A stretch of DNA of 33,270 bases. Origin: Gammaproteobacteria bacterium. GTDB taxonomy: Bacteria; Pseudomonadota; Gammaproteobacteria; Xanthomonadales; Xanthomonadaceae. How positions within the stretch are numbered: position 1 is the stretch's first letter; every line of letters begins with the position of its first letter. Below the pieces are notes generated by a model that was given only the letters and a program-made list of their open reading frames with translations, had not been told where the DNA came from and made no database searches. The translations under genes and the position numbers were made by a program. The stretch is from assembly GCA_025352045.1 (NCBI GenBank), contig JANXUD010000091.1, positions 1 to 33,270 of the forward strand, read 5' to 3'. This document shows, piece after piece, positions 1 to 10,669 of this stretch.

Positions 1-2
1 GC

Positions 3-128
3 GACATCCGGGTCGATGGGAGCCTGAGCCGCCGTGAATTCGGAATGACTGCGTACCGCGCCCTGGTGGCCGACGATGTTGCCCTGCGCATCCGCGTGCG
101 GCTGCGGCCGGACGCGTCCGCGCGATGA
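3..128 (+). CDS. YceI-like protein, C-terminal end (partial)
   Basis: An open frame enters from the left edge and stops with TGA at 126-128. Its 41 visible residues include a stretch of the type G-S-L-S-R-R-E-F-G-M followed by D-D-V-A-L-R-I-R-V. This resembles the last beta-strands of YceI-family lipocalin-like proteins, which bind polyisoprenoid-type lipids in the periplasm. The stop lies 10 bases before the start of the phospholipase D gene, so the two are probably co-transcribed. The assignment rests on a short tail only and should be treated as tentative. Confidence 0.5.
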   Translation, partial: DIRVDGSLSRREFGMTAYRALVADDVALRIRVRLRPDASAR

Positions 129-138
129 GCGCGGCACG

Positions 139-2010
139 ATGACGTTGCATCAAGCCGCCCTGGCCCGGCGCGCGCTGCTCTGCCTGCTGCTGCTCGGCCT
201 GTCGGGCTGCGTGCACCTGGCCGGGTCGGAGCGCCGGAGCGCAGCGCGCTACGCCAGGTCCGCGCAGATCCCCGCGGAGATCGCCGGGCTGGATTCCTCG
301 TCAGCCCAGGCGATGGGCTGCCCCGGCACCTGCTGCGCCGACAACTGCGCCGTCGACTCGCCGCTGCTGGCCCTGGGCGACGCCACCCGCGCGGCCTCCG
401 CCCCCGGGGCGCCGCGGCATGAAGTGATCCTGCTGGACGAGGGCCAGGACGCCCTGCTCGCGCGGGTGCACCTGATCCGCGCCGCGCGCACCAGCATCGA
501 CCTGCAGACCTTCCATTTCGACGACGACGACGCCGGCCGCGTGGTGCTCGATGCCTTGCGAGACGCGGCGCGGCGCGGCGTGCGGGTCCGGCTGATGCTC
601 GATCCCCTCAACAGCCTGCCGCATCCCGAGCTGCAGGCGCAGCTGGCCAGCTTCCACGGCAACCTGGAGGTGAGGCTGTACAACCCGGTCTTCTTCAAGG
701 CCAAGGTCAACCCGCTCGAGTTCGCCGGCGGCATCGTCTTCCACTTTCGCGACCTCAACTCGCGCATGCACAACAAGCTGATGGTGGTCGACGCCAAGGT
801 CGCGATCATCGGCGGGCGCAACATCGAGGACGAGTACTTCGACTGGGACCCGGTCTACGACTACCGCGACCGCGACCTGTTCGTCGCCGGGCCGGTGGTG
901 GCCGACATGGTCCGCAACTTCGAGGGCTTCTGGAGCGACCGCCGCAGCCTGCCGTCCACGGCACTGGACGACGTGGCCGACCTGCTGATCCGCTACAAGG
1001 GCCCGCCGCCTGGCCAGCCGGGTCCGCGCAGCGCGCGGGTGCAGGCGATGGCTCGCGCCGCTGCCGATGGCGCCAGCGTCGCGGCCCGGCTGGCGCCGTA
1101 CCGCTTCAGCGTGGGCAAGGTGGACTTCTTCGGCGACCTGCCGATCAAGCATGCCGATGGCCCGCAGGCCCGCACCGAGGCCTCGGATGCCCTGCTCCAA
1201 ACCCTGTCGGGCAGCCAGCAGGAACTGCTCATCCAGACGCCCTACCTGGTGATGTCGCGCCCGGCCCGGCGCATGTTCCGGGCGCTCTACAAGCGCACCA
1301 GGAGGCCGGTACTGGTGTCGACCAATTCCCTGGCCGCGACAGACGCCTTCCCCGTGTACGCGATGTCGCACAAGTACAAGCGCATGTACCTGCGCGAGCT
1401 GGGCTTCCAGATCCACGAGTACAAGCCATTCCCGGCGAACATGCCGATCGACTTGCGCGCCGTGCCCGGCGTTGCCGAAAAGCTGGGCGACGGCGACTTC
1501 GCGCCGCGGCGCCGCGGCGCCGGCCCGGTGCCGCTCAAGCGCGCGGGCGTGCGCATCGGCCTGCACTGCAAGTCGATGGTGGTGGACGAGCGGATCGGTA
1601 TCGTCGGCTCGCACAACTTCGATCCGCGCTCGACCGACTACAACACCGAAAGCCTGGTGATGGTGCACGACCCGGCCTTCGCCCGCGCCCTGGCCGCCAG
1701 CATCCGGCGCGACATGGCGCCGGAAAATTCCTGGGTGGTGGCGCCGCGGGCCAAGCTGCCGGTGTTGTCGGCACTCAATTACAACCTGGGCAAATTCTCC
1801 GAGAAGCTGCCCATCTTCGACATCTGGCCCCTGCCCTATGCCACCAGCTACGAGCTCAACCCGGGCTGCGCGCCGCTGCCGCCGGGCGATCCCGGCTTCG
1901 CCGCCTGCTACAGCGCGGTCGGCGACTTCCCCGAGGTCAACCTGAGCCTGAAAATGATCTACACGCGCATCCTCACCGTGTTCGGGGCGGGGCTGATCCC
2001 GATCCTCTAG
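139..2010 (+). CDS. Phospholipase D-like lipoprotein, cardiolipin synthase C type
   Basis: This 623-residue protein has two PLD catalytic motifs, H211-x-K213-x4-D218 and H476-x-K478-x4-D483, the signature of the HKD superfamily that transfers phosphatidyl groups through a phosphohistidine intermediate. The N-terminus is a lipoprotein signal: a basic start, a leucine-rich core and a lipobox ending L-S-G-C, so the enzyme is probably anchored in the envelope. The two-HKD layout and length fit ClsC/YmdC-type cardiolipin synthases. The start at 139 was chosen because the signal peptide begins there; an upstream in-frame ATG at 76 would add 21 non-signal residues overlapping the YceI-like gene. It sits in a run of lipid-related genes. 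A role in phospholipid remodelling is inferred from the family. Confidence 0.85.
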   Translation: MTLHQAALARRALLCLLLLGLSGCVHLAGSERRSAARYARSAQIPAEIAGLDSSSAQAMGCPGTCCADNCAVDSPLLALGDATRAASAPGAPRHEVILLDEGQDALLARVHLIRAARTSIDLQTFHFDDDDAGRVVLDALRDAARRGVRVRLMLDPLNSLPHPELQAQLASFHGNLEVRLYNPVFFKAKVNPLEFAGGIVFHFRDLNSRMHNKLMVVDAKVAIIGGRNIEDEYFDWDPVYDYRDRDLFVAGPVVADMVRNFEGFWSDRRSLPSTALDDVADLLIRYKGPPPGQPGPRSARVQAMARAAADGASVAARLAPYRFSVGKVDFFGDLPIKHADGPQARTEASDALLQTLSGSQQELLIQTPYLVMSRPARRMFRALYKRTRRPVLVSTNSLAATDAFPVYAMSHKYKRMYLRELGFQIHEYKPFPANMPIDLRAVPGVAEKLGDGDFAPRRRGAGPVPLKRAGVRIGLHCKSMVVDERIGIVGSHNFDPRSTDYNTESLVMVHDPAFARALAASIRRDMAPENSWVVAPRAKLPVLSALNYNLGKFSEKLPIFDIWPLPYATSYELNPGCAPLPPGDPGFAACYSAVGDFPEVNLSLKMIYTRILTVFGAGLIPIL

Positions 2011-2014
2011 GGCA

Positions 2015-2040
2015 GGGCCGGCCTGCCGGGCGGCCGGTCC
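2015..2040 (+). terminator. GC-rich hairpin after the phospholipase D gene
   Basis: GGGCCGGC at 2015-2022 pairs with GCCGGTCC at 2033-2040 through seven Watson-Crick pairs and one G-U pair, with a 10-base loop, five bases after the stop codon. No T-run follows, so this may be a weak terminator or only a 3' stabilising hairpin. Confidence 0.3.
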
Positions 2041-2109
2041 GGATTGACGGGGGATGGTCCGGAGCCTAGGCTTTCCGTTCCACGCCGCCCACCCTTCCGG
2101 ACCCGCCCC

Positions 2110-2718
2110 ATGCCCCTGGCCATCAGCTTCGAACTGTCCGACCGCGACCTGGAGCACTTCCAGAATGCGATCAAGGCAGCCACCTTCGCCGCCGGCAGCA
2201 AGACGGCCGAAGAAGTCACGAGCGCGGCGGGCAAGCTGCTCGAGGAAGCTAGCAACCTGCAGCTGCCGGACTTCATCCTCAGCCGCCTGGACAAGCTCGA
2301 CGCCCTGATCGCCATGCTGCGCGACGAGGGCTGGCAGTTGCCGGAAGAAGACCGCCAGCGCGTGCTGTCGGCCCTGGTCTACTTCGCCGACCCGAACGAC
2401 ATCATCCCGGACAGCGTGCCGGTGCTTGGCTATTTCGACGACGCGATCGCGATCGAGCTGTGCGTGCGCGAGTTGCGCCACGAGCTGGAGGCCTACGAGG
2501 AATTCTGCGACTTCCGCCAGACCGAGGCCGAGAGCCGCGGCCTGAACCCGTCCGCCGTGGGCCGCGCCGACTGGCTGGCCAACCGCCGCAGCGAGCTGCA
2601 GGACCGCATGCACCGCCAGCGCACCCGCGATTTCGGCACCGGCTACGGGTCGAGCTCGGGCTTCGCGCGCGAGGGCTACACCTCCAGCTGGCGTCCGGGC
2701 CTGCTGCGCGTCCGCTGA
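2110..2718 (+). CDS. YkvA-family (DUF1232) protein
   Basis: This is a 202-residue protein. The central part (about residues 75-105) carries the DUF1232/YkvA signature: A-L-V-Y-F-A-D-P-N-D-I-I-P-D, then V-P-V-L-G-Y-F-D-D-A. The family is usually about 100-140 residues and of unknown function, often described as membrane-associated. Here the domain is flanked by an N-terminal helical region rich in Ala, Glu and Lys and by a charged C-terminal tail ending in a Gly/Ser/Arg-rich segment. The ATG at 2110 was chosen because an upstream in-frame start at 2044 would add 22 proline- and arginine-rich residues and overlap the preceding hairpin. The thioesterase gene follows 52 bases later on the same strand. 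No specific function can be assigned. Confidence 0.75.
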   Translation: MPLAISFELSDRDLEHFQNAIKAATFAAGSKTAEEVTSAAGKLLEEASNLQLPDFILSRLDKLDALIAMLRDEGWQLPEEDRQRVLSALVYFADPNDIIPDSVPVLGYFDDAIAIELCVRELRHELEAYEEFCDFRQTEAESRGLNPSAVGRADWLANRRSELQDRMHRQRTRDFGTGYGSSSGFAREGYTSSWRPGLLRVR

Positions 2719-2770
2719 GCGGGCGCGTCGCCCCTCGCGTCCCGCGCTGGCGCCGGTCGAGGACGCGGGT

Positions 2771-3202
2771 ATGACGAGCGTCTTTCGCCAGGCCATCGAC
2801 CTGGCGCAGATCAATCGCCTGTCGGCCAACAGCGCCGTCGGCCACCTCGGCATCGTCTTCACCGAGGCCGGCGAGGACTACCTGCGCGCGACCATGCCGG
2901 TGGATGCGCGCACCCTGCAGCCGTTCGGCATCCTGCACGGCGGCGCCTCGGTGCTGCTGGCCGAGACGCTCGCCAGTTTCGCGGGGATGCTGTGCCTGGA
3001 AGATCCGGGCAAGCAGCAGGCGGTGGGACTGGAGATCAACGCCAACCACCTCAGGGAAAAGAAGGAAGGCTTGGTCACCGGTACCGCGCGGCCCGTCCAC
3101 GTGGGTCGCAGCACCATGGTCTGGGACATCCGCATCGAAGACGAACAGGGCCGGCCGGTGTGCGTGTCGCGCCTGACGCTGGCGGTGGTCAACCGGCTGT
3201 AG
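2771..3202 (+). CDS. Hotdog-fold acyl-CoA thioesterase (PaaI/YdiI type)
   Basis: This 143-residue protein has the size and motif of the PaaI/MenI-like hotdog thioesterases. The active-site segment H56-G-G-A-S-V-L-L-A-E65 matches the family pattern in which the glutamate assists hydrolysis of the CoA thioester. A substrate-binding strand G-L-E-I-N-A-N-H-L and a C-terminal R-L-T-L-A-V-V strand complete the hotdog core. Relatives hydrolyse DHNA-CoA, hydroxybenzoyl-CoA or phenylacetyl-CoA-type substrates; the sequence alone does not say which. The gene lies between the YkvA gene and a lysophospholipid acyltransferase, which fits acyl-group metabolism. Confidence 0.85.
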   Translation: MTSVFRQAIDLAQINRLSANSAVGHLGIVFTEAGEDYLRATMPVDARTLQPFGILHGGASVLLAETLASFAGMLCLEDPGKQQAVGLEINANHLREKKEGLVTGTARPVHVGRSTMVWDIRIEDEQGRPVCVSRLTLAVVNRL

Positions 3203-3251
3203 GCCGGAATTCGAGCGCGGGCTCAGCGGTGCTTGGGCCTAAAATGCAGGC

Positions 3252-4031
3252 ATGACCCTGACCCGCCGTCCCGACGACTGGCGGCGGCCGCTGCGCTTCC
3301 TGTGGCGCCTGCCGCTGCTGCTGCTGCATGCGACGCTGGGACTGGCCCTGGTCATGCTGATGATCAATCCGCTGACCCGGCGCCTGCGCGTCCGCGGCGA
3401 GACGCTGGACCAGTCGGCGATCCGCTGGTGGTCGATCGCCATGGTGCGCATCTTCGGCATGCGCGTGCGCCGCGTCGGCACGCCGCTGCCGGGCGCGGCG
3501 CTGTTCGTGGCCAACCACGTGAGCTGGATCGACATCACCCTGCTGCACTCGCAGCGCCCGCTGGGCTTCGTGGCCAAGGCCGAGATCGCGCGCTGGCCGC
3601 TGATCGGCTGGCTGGCCAGCCGCGGCGGCACCATCTACCACCACCGCGGCGACAACGACAGCCTGCACGGCGTGATGCACCAGATGGTGCAGCGCCTGGA
3701 ACAGGGCAAGGCGGTCGGCGTGTTCGCGGAAGGCCGCACCAACGACGGCCGCGCGATCGGCGTGTTCCACGCGCGCATCTTCCAGCCCGCGGTGGTGGCC
3801 AGCGTGCCGGCGCAGCCGGTGGCCTTGAAATACGGTGCGGGCGGCAGCGCGCAGACGACCGTGGCCTTCCGCGCGCGCGAGAACTTCATCCAGAACCTGT
3901 GGCGCCTGCTCGGCGAGCCCTCGCGCCAGGTCGAGGTGCATTTCCTCGAACCGGCCCGCGACGAAGGCGGCGGCCGGCGCAGGCTGGCCGAGATCTGCCG
4001 CGAGCGCATCGCGGCGGCGATGGCCTCATGA
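3252..4031 (+). CDS. 1-acyl-glycerol-3-phosphate acyltransferase (PlsC family)
   Basis: This 259-residue protein contains the acyltransferase block I motif N-H89-x4-D94 (sequence N-H-V-S-W-I-D) and a block III-like E160-G-R. These are the catalytic and phosphate-binding elements of PlsC-type enzymes that acylate lysophosphatidic acid at sn-2. An N-terminal hydrophobic segment (about residues 15-38) probably anchors it in the inner membrane. A TAAAAT sequence at 3240-3245 lies only six bases before the ATG at 3252. If it acts as a -10 box the mRNA would be nearly leaderless, but no convincing -35 is visible. The coding frame ends 10 bases before the hydrolase gene, suggesting co-transcription. 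Confidence 0.85.
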   Translation: MTLTRRPDDWRRPLRFLWRLPLLLLHATLGLALVMLMINPLTRRLRVRGETLDQSAIRWWSIAMVRIFGMRVRRVGTPLPGAALFVANHVSWIDITLLHSQRPLGFVAKAEIARWPLIGWLASRGGTIYHHRGDNDSLHGVMHQMVQRLEQGKAVGVFAEGRTNDGRAIGVFHARIFQPAVVASVPAQPVALKYGAGGSAQTTVAFRARENFIQNLWRLLGEPSRQVEVHFLEPARDEGGGRRRLAEICRERIAAAMAS

Positions 4032-4041
4032 GGCGGCCACG

Positions 4042-5052
4042 ATGAGCCCGGGCACGCGTTATTCGGCGCCGCGCTGGCTGCGCAATCCGCACCTGCAGTC
4101 GGTGATGAGCTCGATGCCGCTGCGCAAGGCCCGCGGCCTGCGCGCGCTCGAGCGCGCCGGCGCCAGAACCAGCGAGCACATCGTCGACGCCGGCGAGGGC
4201 ATCCGCCTGTTCGGCCTGCACAGCACCGTGCCGGGCAGGGCCCCGAAGGCGCTGGTGCTGCTGCTGCACGGGTGGGAGGGAAGTGTCGACTCCGGCTACA
4301 TGCGCCATACGGCGGCCCGCCTGCTCGAGCATGGCTTCGACGTGTTCCGCCTGAACTTCCGCGACCACGGCGACACGCACCATCTGAACGAGGGCATCTT
4401 CCACAGTTGCCGGCTCGACGAGGTGGTGCGCGCGGCGAAGTGGGTCGGCGAACATTTCGAGGCGCCGGCGTACATGGCCGCCGGGTATTCGCTGGGCGGC
4501 AACTTCGTGCTGCGCCTGGCCCTGGCCGCGCCGGCGGCGGGAATTCCGCTGGTGCATGCGGCCGCCGTCTGCCCCGCGGTCGATCCGTCGGCGGTGATGC
4601 GTGCGCTGGAAACGGGCTCGCCCCTGTACCACTGGTATTTCATGCGCAAGTGGCGCGGCTCGCTGCGCAAGAAGCGCGCCCTGTTCCCGCAGCACCACGA
4701 TTTCGACGACGTGACCCTGGCGCGCGACATGCGCGGCCTGACCCAGTGGCTGGTGGACAAGCACACGGACCTCGGCGACGTGGAGAACTACTTCGACGGC
4801 TACGCGGTGGCCGGCGGACGGCTGTCGGAACTGACAGTGCCGGTCAGCGTGCTGGCCGCGGCCGATGACCCGATCATTCCGGTGGACACGCTGCACGCGC
4901 TGCAGCTTCCCGCGCATTCCACGATCGAGATCGCCGAGCATGGCGGCCATTGCGGTTTCATCGAGGGGCCCGACCTGCGCGGCTTCGCCGAGCGCTGGGT
5001 CGCCGCGCAACTCGAGGCCGCGTTGCCCGCGCTCGCCGCCACGGCAACCTGA
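4042..5052 (+). CDS. YheT-like alpha/beta hydrolase
   Basis: This 336-residue alpha/beta hydrolase resembles the YheT/ABHD1-3 group. The N-terminus has the family-typical W-L-R-N-P-H-L-Q-S-V segment. An oxyanion-hole strand L-L-H-G-W-E-G is followed by the nucleophile elbow G-Y-S150-L-G-G-N. Asp275 or Asp276 in A-A-D-D-P-I-I-P and His303 in H-G-G-H-C-G-F complete a plausible triad. Eukaryotic relatives act on phospholipids and acylglycerols; the bacterial substrate is uncertain. The ATG at 4042 follows the acyltransferase stop by 10 bases. The gene converges on the undecaprenyl-diphosphatase gene with only six bases between the stop codons. Confidence 0.8.
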   Translation: MSPGTRYSAPRWLRNPHLQSVMSSMPLRKARGLRALERAGARTSEHIVDAGEGIRLFGLHSTVPGRAPKALVLLLHGWEGSVDSGYMRHTAARLLEHGFDVFRLNFRDHGDTHHLNEGIFHSCRLDEVVRAAKWVGEHFEAPAYMAAGYSLGGNFVLRLALAAPAAGIPLVHAAAVCPAVDPSAVMRALETGSPLYHWYFMRKWRGSLRKKRALFPQHHDFDDVTLARDMRGLTQWLVDKHTDLGDVENYFDGYAVAGGRLSELTVPVSVLAAADDPIIPVDTLHALQLPAHSTIEIAEHGGHCGFIEGPDLRGFAERWVAAQLEAALPALAATAT

Positions 5053-5058
5053 CCGACC

Positions 5059-6792
5059 TCAGTCAGTCGGCGGGAGTCCCTGCAGGCACAGGACCTCGTA
5101 CGGGCCGGTGTTCGCCTTGCCGCCGAAGGGACCGTTGAACAGGGCGCGCGCCCAGCCTTCGGCACGCGCGGCCTGCGTCTGGTCCAGTTGGTCGCGCAGG
5201 TACACCAGGACGCGTTCCGGGCCCGGCTCGACCGCCGCCGGCGACGCCAGCGACTCCAGCACGGCCAGCCCGTAGCTTCGTTCGGGATCTGCTGCGGGCA
5301 GGACGCGCCGCATCCAGGCGTAGCCCGGCCCCACGTGAGGGACGTCGACGTCATTGCCCTCGTTGTGACTCGGTGGACCGCCGTACATCACCTGGGCGAT
5401 GTGCACCATGCGCCATTCGCCTGACGCGACGCCGGCATCCACGAAGCGTCGCGCATTGACGCGATACGCCTGGAACGTCGCAGGATCGTCCCGCATGCGA
5501 TGCGGCATCGGCAAGTCGGCGGCGGCAAAGCAGAACGCCGCGTCGCGATCACCGGCATTGGCAGCTTCCAGCGCCAGTCGGATGGCGCTGCCGTCCTCCG
5601 TCCGCCCCTCGTCGGCCTGGCACTCGGCGCGGTCGCGTTCCAGTCGCGCGCGCTCGGCTACCCCATGCGCCTGCGCGCTCGCGCGTTGCTCCGGCGTCGC
5701 GCCGCCCAGCGCGTGCGCCTGCATGCCGGCAAATCCGGGGTACGCGTACATCCTCCGCAGCGTGGCGTCCCACAGGCACTGGCGCATATGGGCAAACGCG
5801 GCCGGCGCCGTGGAGGACGCCGCGTCGTACGATCGCGGGCGCATTGGCCCGGATGGCGCGTCGACGCGCGCGCCAGGGGCCGTCGAGGCTCCGCTGGCTT
5901 CTTCCGCGCCTACCGCACGCGACGACGTGGTGGACGGACCGGCCGCGGGCGCGCTCCCTGTGGCTGCGGAGGTGGCCGGCGCGCTCGCGAGAGAGGCCAG
6001 CAGTGCCACGCCCAGCACGATCCGATACCAGGCGAACACGGTGAAGCGATGCGTCTGGATGTAGCCGAGCAGCCACTTCACCGCGACGAAGGCGGTGATC
6101 GCCGAGACGACGAGGGCGATGCCCAGCCCGGCCCAATCCTCGCCGGCCGCGCCGCCGTTCTTGAGCACGTGCAGCAACTCGTAGCCGGTCGCGGCGAACA
6201 TGGTTGGGATGCCGACCAGGAAGGCGAACTCCGTCGCTGCCACGCGGCTGCCGCGGCCGAACAGCAGCGCCGCGAAGATCGCCGCCGCCGCGCGCGACGT
6301 ACCGGGGAACACACCGGCCACCACCTGCGCCACGCCCACCAGCGCCGCCACCTTCCACGACACGTTGTCGCGATCACCGCCGGCCCCGTCCGCGTCGCCA
6401 CCTCGGCGCGCGGCCAGCGCCTCGGCGCCGAGCATCACGATGCCGCCGAGCAGCAGCGCCCAAGCGACGGGCGCCACTGTTTCGGGCAGTTCGACGCCAA
6501 GTTTCTTGACGATCAAGCCGAGCGCCGCGGTCACGCCGAAGGCGAGCGCGAGTTTCATCGAGTAGATGCGGTTGCGTGGCTCGCGCAGGCCGAGCACCAG
6601 TTCGACCAGGCGCGCCCTGTAGATCAGCACCACCGCCAGGATCGCGCCGGCCTGGATGGCGATGTTGAACAGGTCCGAGCGCTTGCCCAGCCAGTGCTCG
6701 GCGATCAGCAGGTGGCCGGTGCTGGAGACCGGCAGGAATTCGGTGATGCCTTCGATCAGTCCGAGCAGCAGCGAGGAAAGGATGTCGTTCAT
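5059..6792 (-). CDS. uppP: Undecaprenyl-diphosphatase fused to an unknown C-terminal domain
   Basis: Residues 1 to about 270 form a complete UppP/BacA enzyme, the membrane phosphatase that recycles undecaprenyl pyrophosphate for peptidoglycan synthesis and gives bacitracin tolerance. Visible motifs are E14-G-I-T-E18-F-L-P-V-S-S-T-G-H27 and P-G-T-S-R167, with several hydrophobic segments. Normal family members end near residue 265-275. Here the frame continues for about 300 residues: an Ala/Pro/Ser/Thr-rich linker (about 270-320), then a soluble-looking region with several Trp, Met and Cys residues that I do not recognise. The last UppP membrane helix runs straight into the linker without a stop. 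The extension could be a periplasmic domain or a downstream gene joined by loss of a stop codon. No good ribosome site precedes the ATG, where a REP sequence begins. Confidence 0.85.
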   Translation of the reverse strand: MNDILSSLLLGLIEGITEFLPVSSTGHLLIAEHWLGKRSDLFNIAIQAGAILAVVLIYRARLVELVLGLREPRNRIYSMKLALAFGVTAALGLIVKKLGVELPETVAPVAWALLLGGIVMLGAEALAARRGGDADGAGGDRDNVSWKVAALVGVAQVVAGVFPGTSRAAAAIFAALLFGRGSRVAATEFAFLVGIPTMFAATGYELLHVLKNGGAAGEDWAGLGIALVVSAITAFVAVKWLLGYIQTHRFTVFAWYRIVLGVALLASLASAPATSAATGSAPAAGPSTTSSRAVGAEEASGASTAPGARVDAPSGPMRPRSYDAASSTAPAAFAHMRQCLWDATLRRMYAYPGFAGMQAHALGGATPEQRASAQAHGVAERARLERDRAECQADEGRTEDGSAIRLALEAANAGDRDAAFCFAAADLPMPHRMRDDPATFQAYRVNARRFVDAGVASGEWRMVHIAQVMYGGPPSHNEGNDVDVPHVGPGYAWMRRVLPAADPERSYGLAVLESLASPAAVEPGPERVLVYLRDQLDQTQAARAEGWARALFNGPFGGKANTGPYEVLCLQGLPPTD

Positions 6793-6814
6793 GTGGGAGC
6801 GGCTTCAGCCGCGA
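6792..6814. repeat. REP-like palindromic element
   Basis: The sequence TGTGGGAGCGGCTTCAGCCGCGA (shown as two parts: TGTGGGA, then GCGGCTTCAGCCGCGA) contains the perfect inverted repeat GCGGCT-TC-AGCCGC at 6799-6812 behind a GTGGGA head. This is the classic form of the repetitive extragenic palindromes dispersed in Pseudomonas and Xanthomonadaceae genomes and linked to RAYT transposases. It starts at the first base of the uppP start codon, so it lies in that gene's 5' leader. Confidence 0.6.
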
Positions 6815-6901
6815 TCGGCAGGGACCAGGCCGGATTGTGGCAGAGCCCGCGGTCCGGATCGCCCTGCGTGCACCTGTGCCCGCGCCGGTGCACACTGGGC
6901 C

Positions 6902-7336
6902 ATGGCCCAGCGCTCCGCCGTCGCCCGTGGTTTCGACCGCCTGTCCAAGGCCTGCGCGCGCTGGACAGGCCGCCCGCTGACCTTCGGACTGGCGGTGTTC
7001 GCCGTATTGCTATGGCTCGTCACCGGCCCCTACTTCCACTACAGCGACACCTGGCAGCTGGTGATCAACACCGCCACCACGGTTATCACCTTCCTGATGG
7101 TGTTCCTGATCCAGAACACCCAGGCCCGCGATACCGAGGCGATTCAGATCAAGCTGGACGAACTTATCCGCGCCACCGAGGCCGCCAGCAATGCGCTGAT
7201 GGACCTGGAGGAGCTCGACGAGCCGACGCTGGACACGTACCGCGCGCACTATGAAACCCTGGCCCGCAACGAGCGCACGGCCGGCGGGCCGCCTGACCGG
7301 GCTGCCCCAACCGGCGAGCACCGAACGGGCAGTTGA
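6902..7336 (+). CDS. Low-affinity iron permease family protein
   Basis: This 144-residue protein has two closely spaced transmembrane segments (about residues 26-44 and 52-70) and the conserved block V-I-N-T-A-T-T-V-I-T-F-L-M-V-F-L-I-Q-N-T-Q followed by R-D-T-E-A-I-Q-I-K-L-D-E-L. That block is the hallmark of the low-affinity iron permease family (PF04120). Bacterial members are small and their transport activity is largely unproven. The charged tail after residue 85 is predicted to be cytoplasmic. The ATG at 6902 gives the usual family start. The gene is divergent from uppP, about 110 bases away with the REP between them, and converges on the broken dehydrogenase gene. Confidence 0.8.
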   Translation: MAQRSAVARGFDRLSKACARWTGRPLTFGLAVFAVLLWLVTGPYFHYSDTWQLVINTATTVITFLMVFLIQNTQARDTEAIQIKLDELIRATEAASNALMDLEELDEPTLDTYRAHYETLARNERTAGGPPDRAAPTGEHRTGS

Positions 7337-7359
7337 GTGCGCGGCCGCGCCGCGCGGCA

Positions 7360-8068
7360 TCAATGCGCCGTATAGCCGCCATCAATCGCCAGCTGCGCGC
7401 CGGTGACGAAGCGCGACTCGTCCGAGGCCAGGTAGACCACGCCCCAGGCCACGTCGTCCGGCTCGCCCATGTGGCCGAGCGGATGCAGCAGGCCGGTCTC
7501 GCGTCGCGCCGCCTCGATGTCGGTCGCGCCGCTGGCGCGCAGGTGCGCCTCCACCATCGGCGTCCAGATGAAGCCCGGGTGGATCGAGTTCACCCGGATG
7601 CGGTCGGCGGCGTAGAGCATCGCGTCGGTCTTGGTCATCAGGGTGAGCGCGCCCTTGGATGCATGGTATGGAGGTACGTCCGGCGCGCCGACCAGCCCAT
7701 AGATCGAGCTCAGGTTGACGATGCTGCCGCCGCCGCTGCGGCGCAGCCGCCTCGGTGATTTCGTGGGTTGGCTTGTTCACGCCAGCGATGCCGGCATTGT
7801 TGACCAGCACGTGCAGCGCGCCGAAATGCGCGGCCACCGCGTCGAGCGCCTGCGCGACCGCCTGCTCGTTCGACACGTCGACATGCCAGTAGCGCGCCGC
7901 GGGGCCACGCCGGGGTGGCAGCGCGCGGACCATGGCCTCGCCCGCCGCGTCGAGCACGTCGAAGGCGGCGATGAAGGCGCCTTCGTCGGCCAGGCGTTGC
8001 GCGCATGCATGGCCGATGCCCTGCGCAGCCCCGGTGATGATGCAGACCTTGTTGGCGACCCGGCCCAT
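7360..8068 (-). pseudogene. Short-chain dehydrogenase with an internal out-of-frame deletion
   Basis: Both ends of a classical SDR are present but in different frames. The N-terminal part begins with ATG at 8068, preceded by GGGAG, and contains the NAD(P)-binding G-A-A-Q-G-I-G-H and the N-N-A-G strand, reading to H-E-I-T-E-A near 7750. The C-terminal part, in another frame, supplies the catalytic S-S-I-Y-G, Y-H-A-S-K and the final F-V-T-G-A-Q-L-A-I-D-G-G-Y-T-A. The frames meet near 7735-7745, where about 25 residues normally found between the N-N-A-G region and the catalytic serine are missing. The remaining 709 bases are not a multiple of three. The loss removes the helix with the catalytic-tetrad Asn, so the product is predicted inactive unless this is an assembly error. 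It lies downstream of the P-type ATPase on the same strand. Confidence 0.8.
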
Positions 8069-8176
8069 GGCGATGCTCCCTGTTGCAGGCGATGACGCGG
8101 CGGCTGCGTCGCGCAAGCCCGCGCGCCGTCCCGAATCCAGACTGCGCGCGGCCGCCGCCTGGCGGGTTGACCTGGA

Positions 8177-10668
<2,492 letters not shown>

Positions 10669-10669
<1 letters not shown>

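Noticed and set aside
301-2862. 853-codon antisense open frame
   Set aside because: It mirrors the phospholipase D and YkvA genes, has no recognisable motif and a His/Gln/Arg/Ala-biased composition typical of antisense frames in high-GC DNA.
3240-3251. Leaderless promoter for the acyltransferase gene
   Set aside because: TAAAAT is well placed but no -35 is visible and AGG precedes the ATG, so the evidence is too weak for a separate feature.
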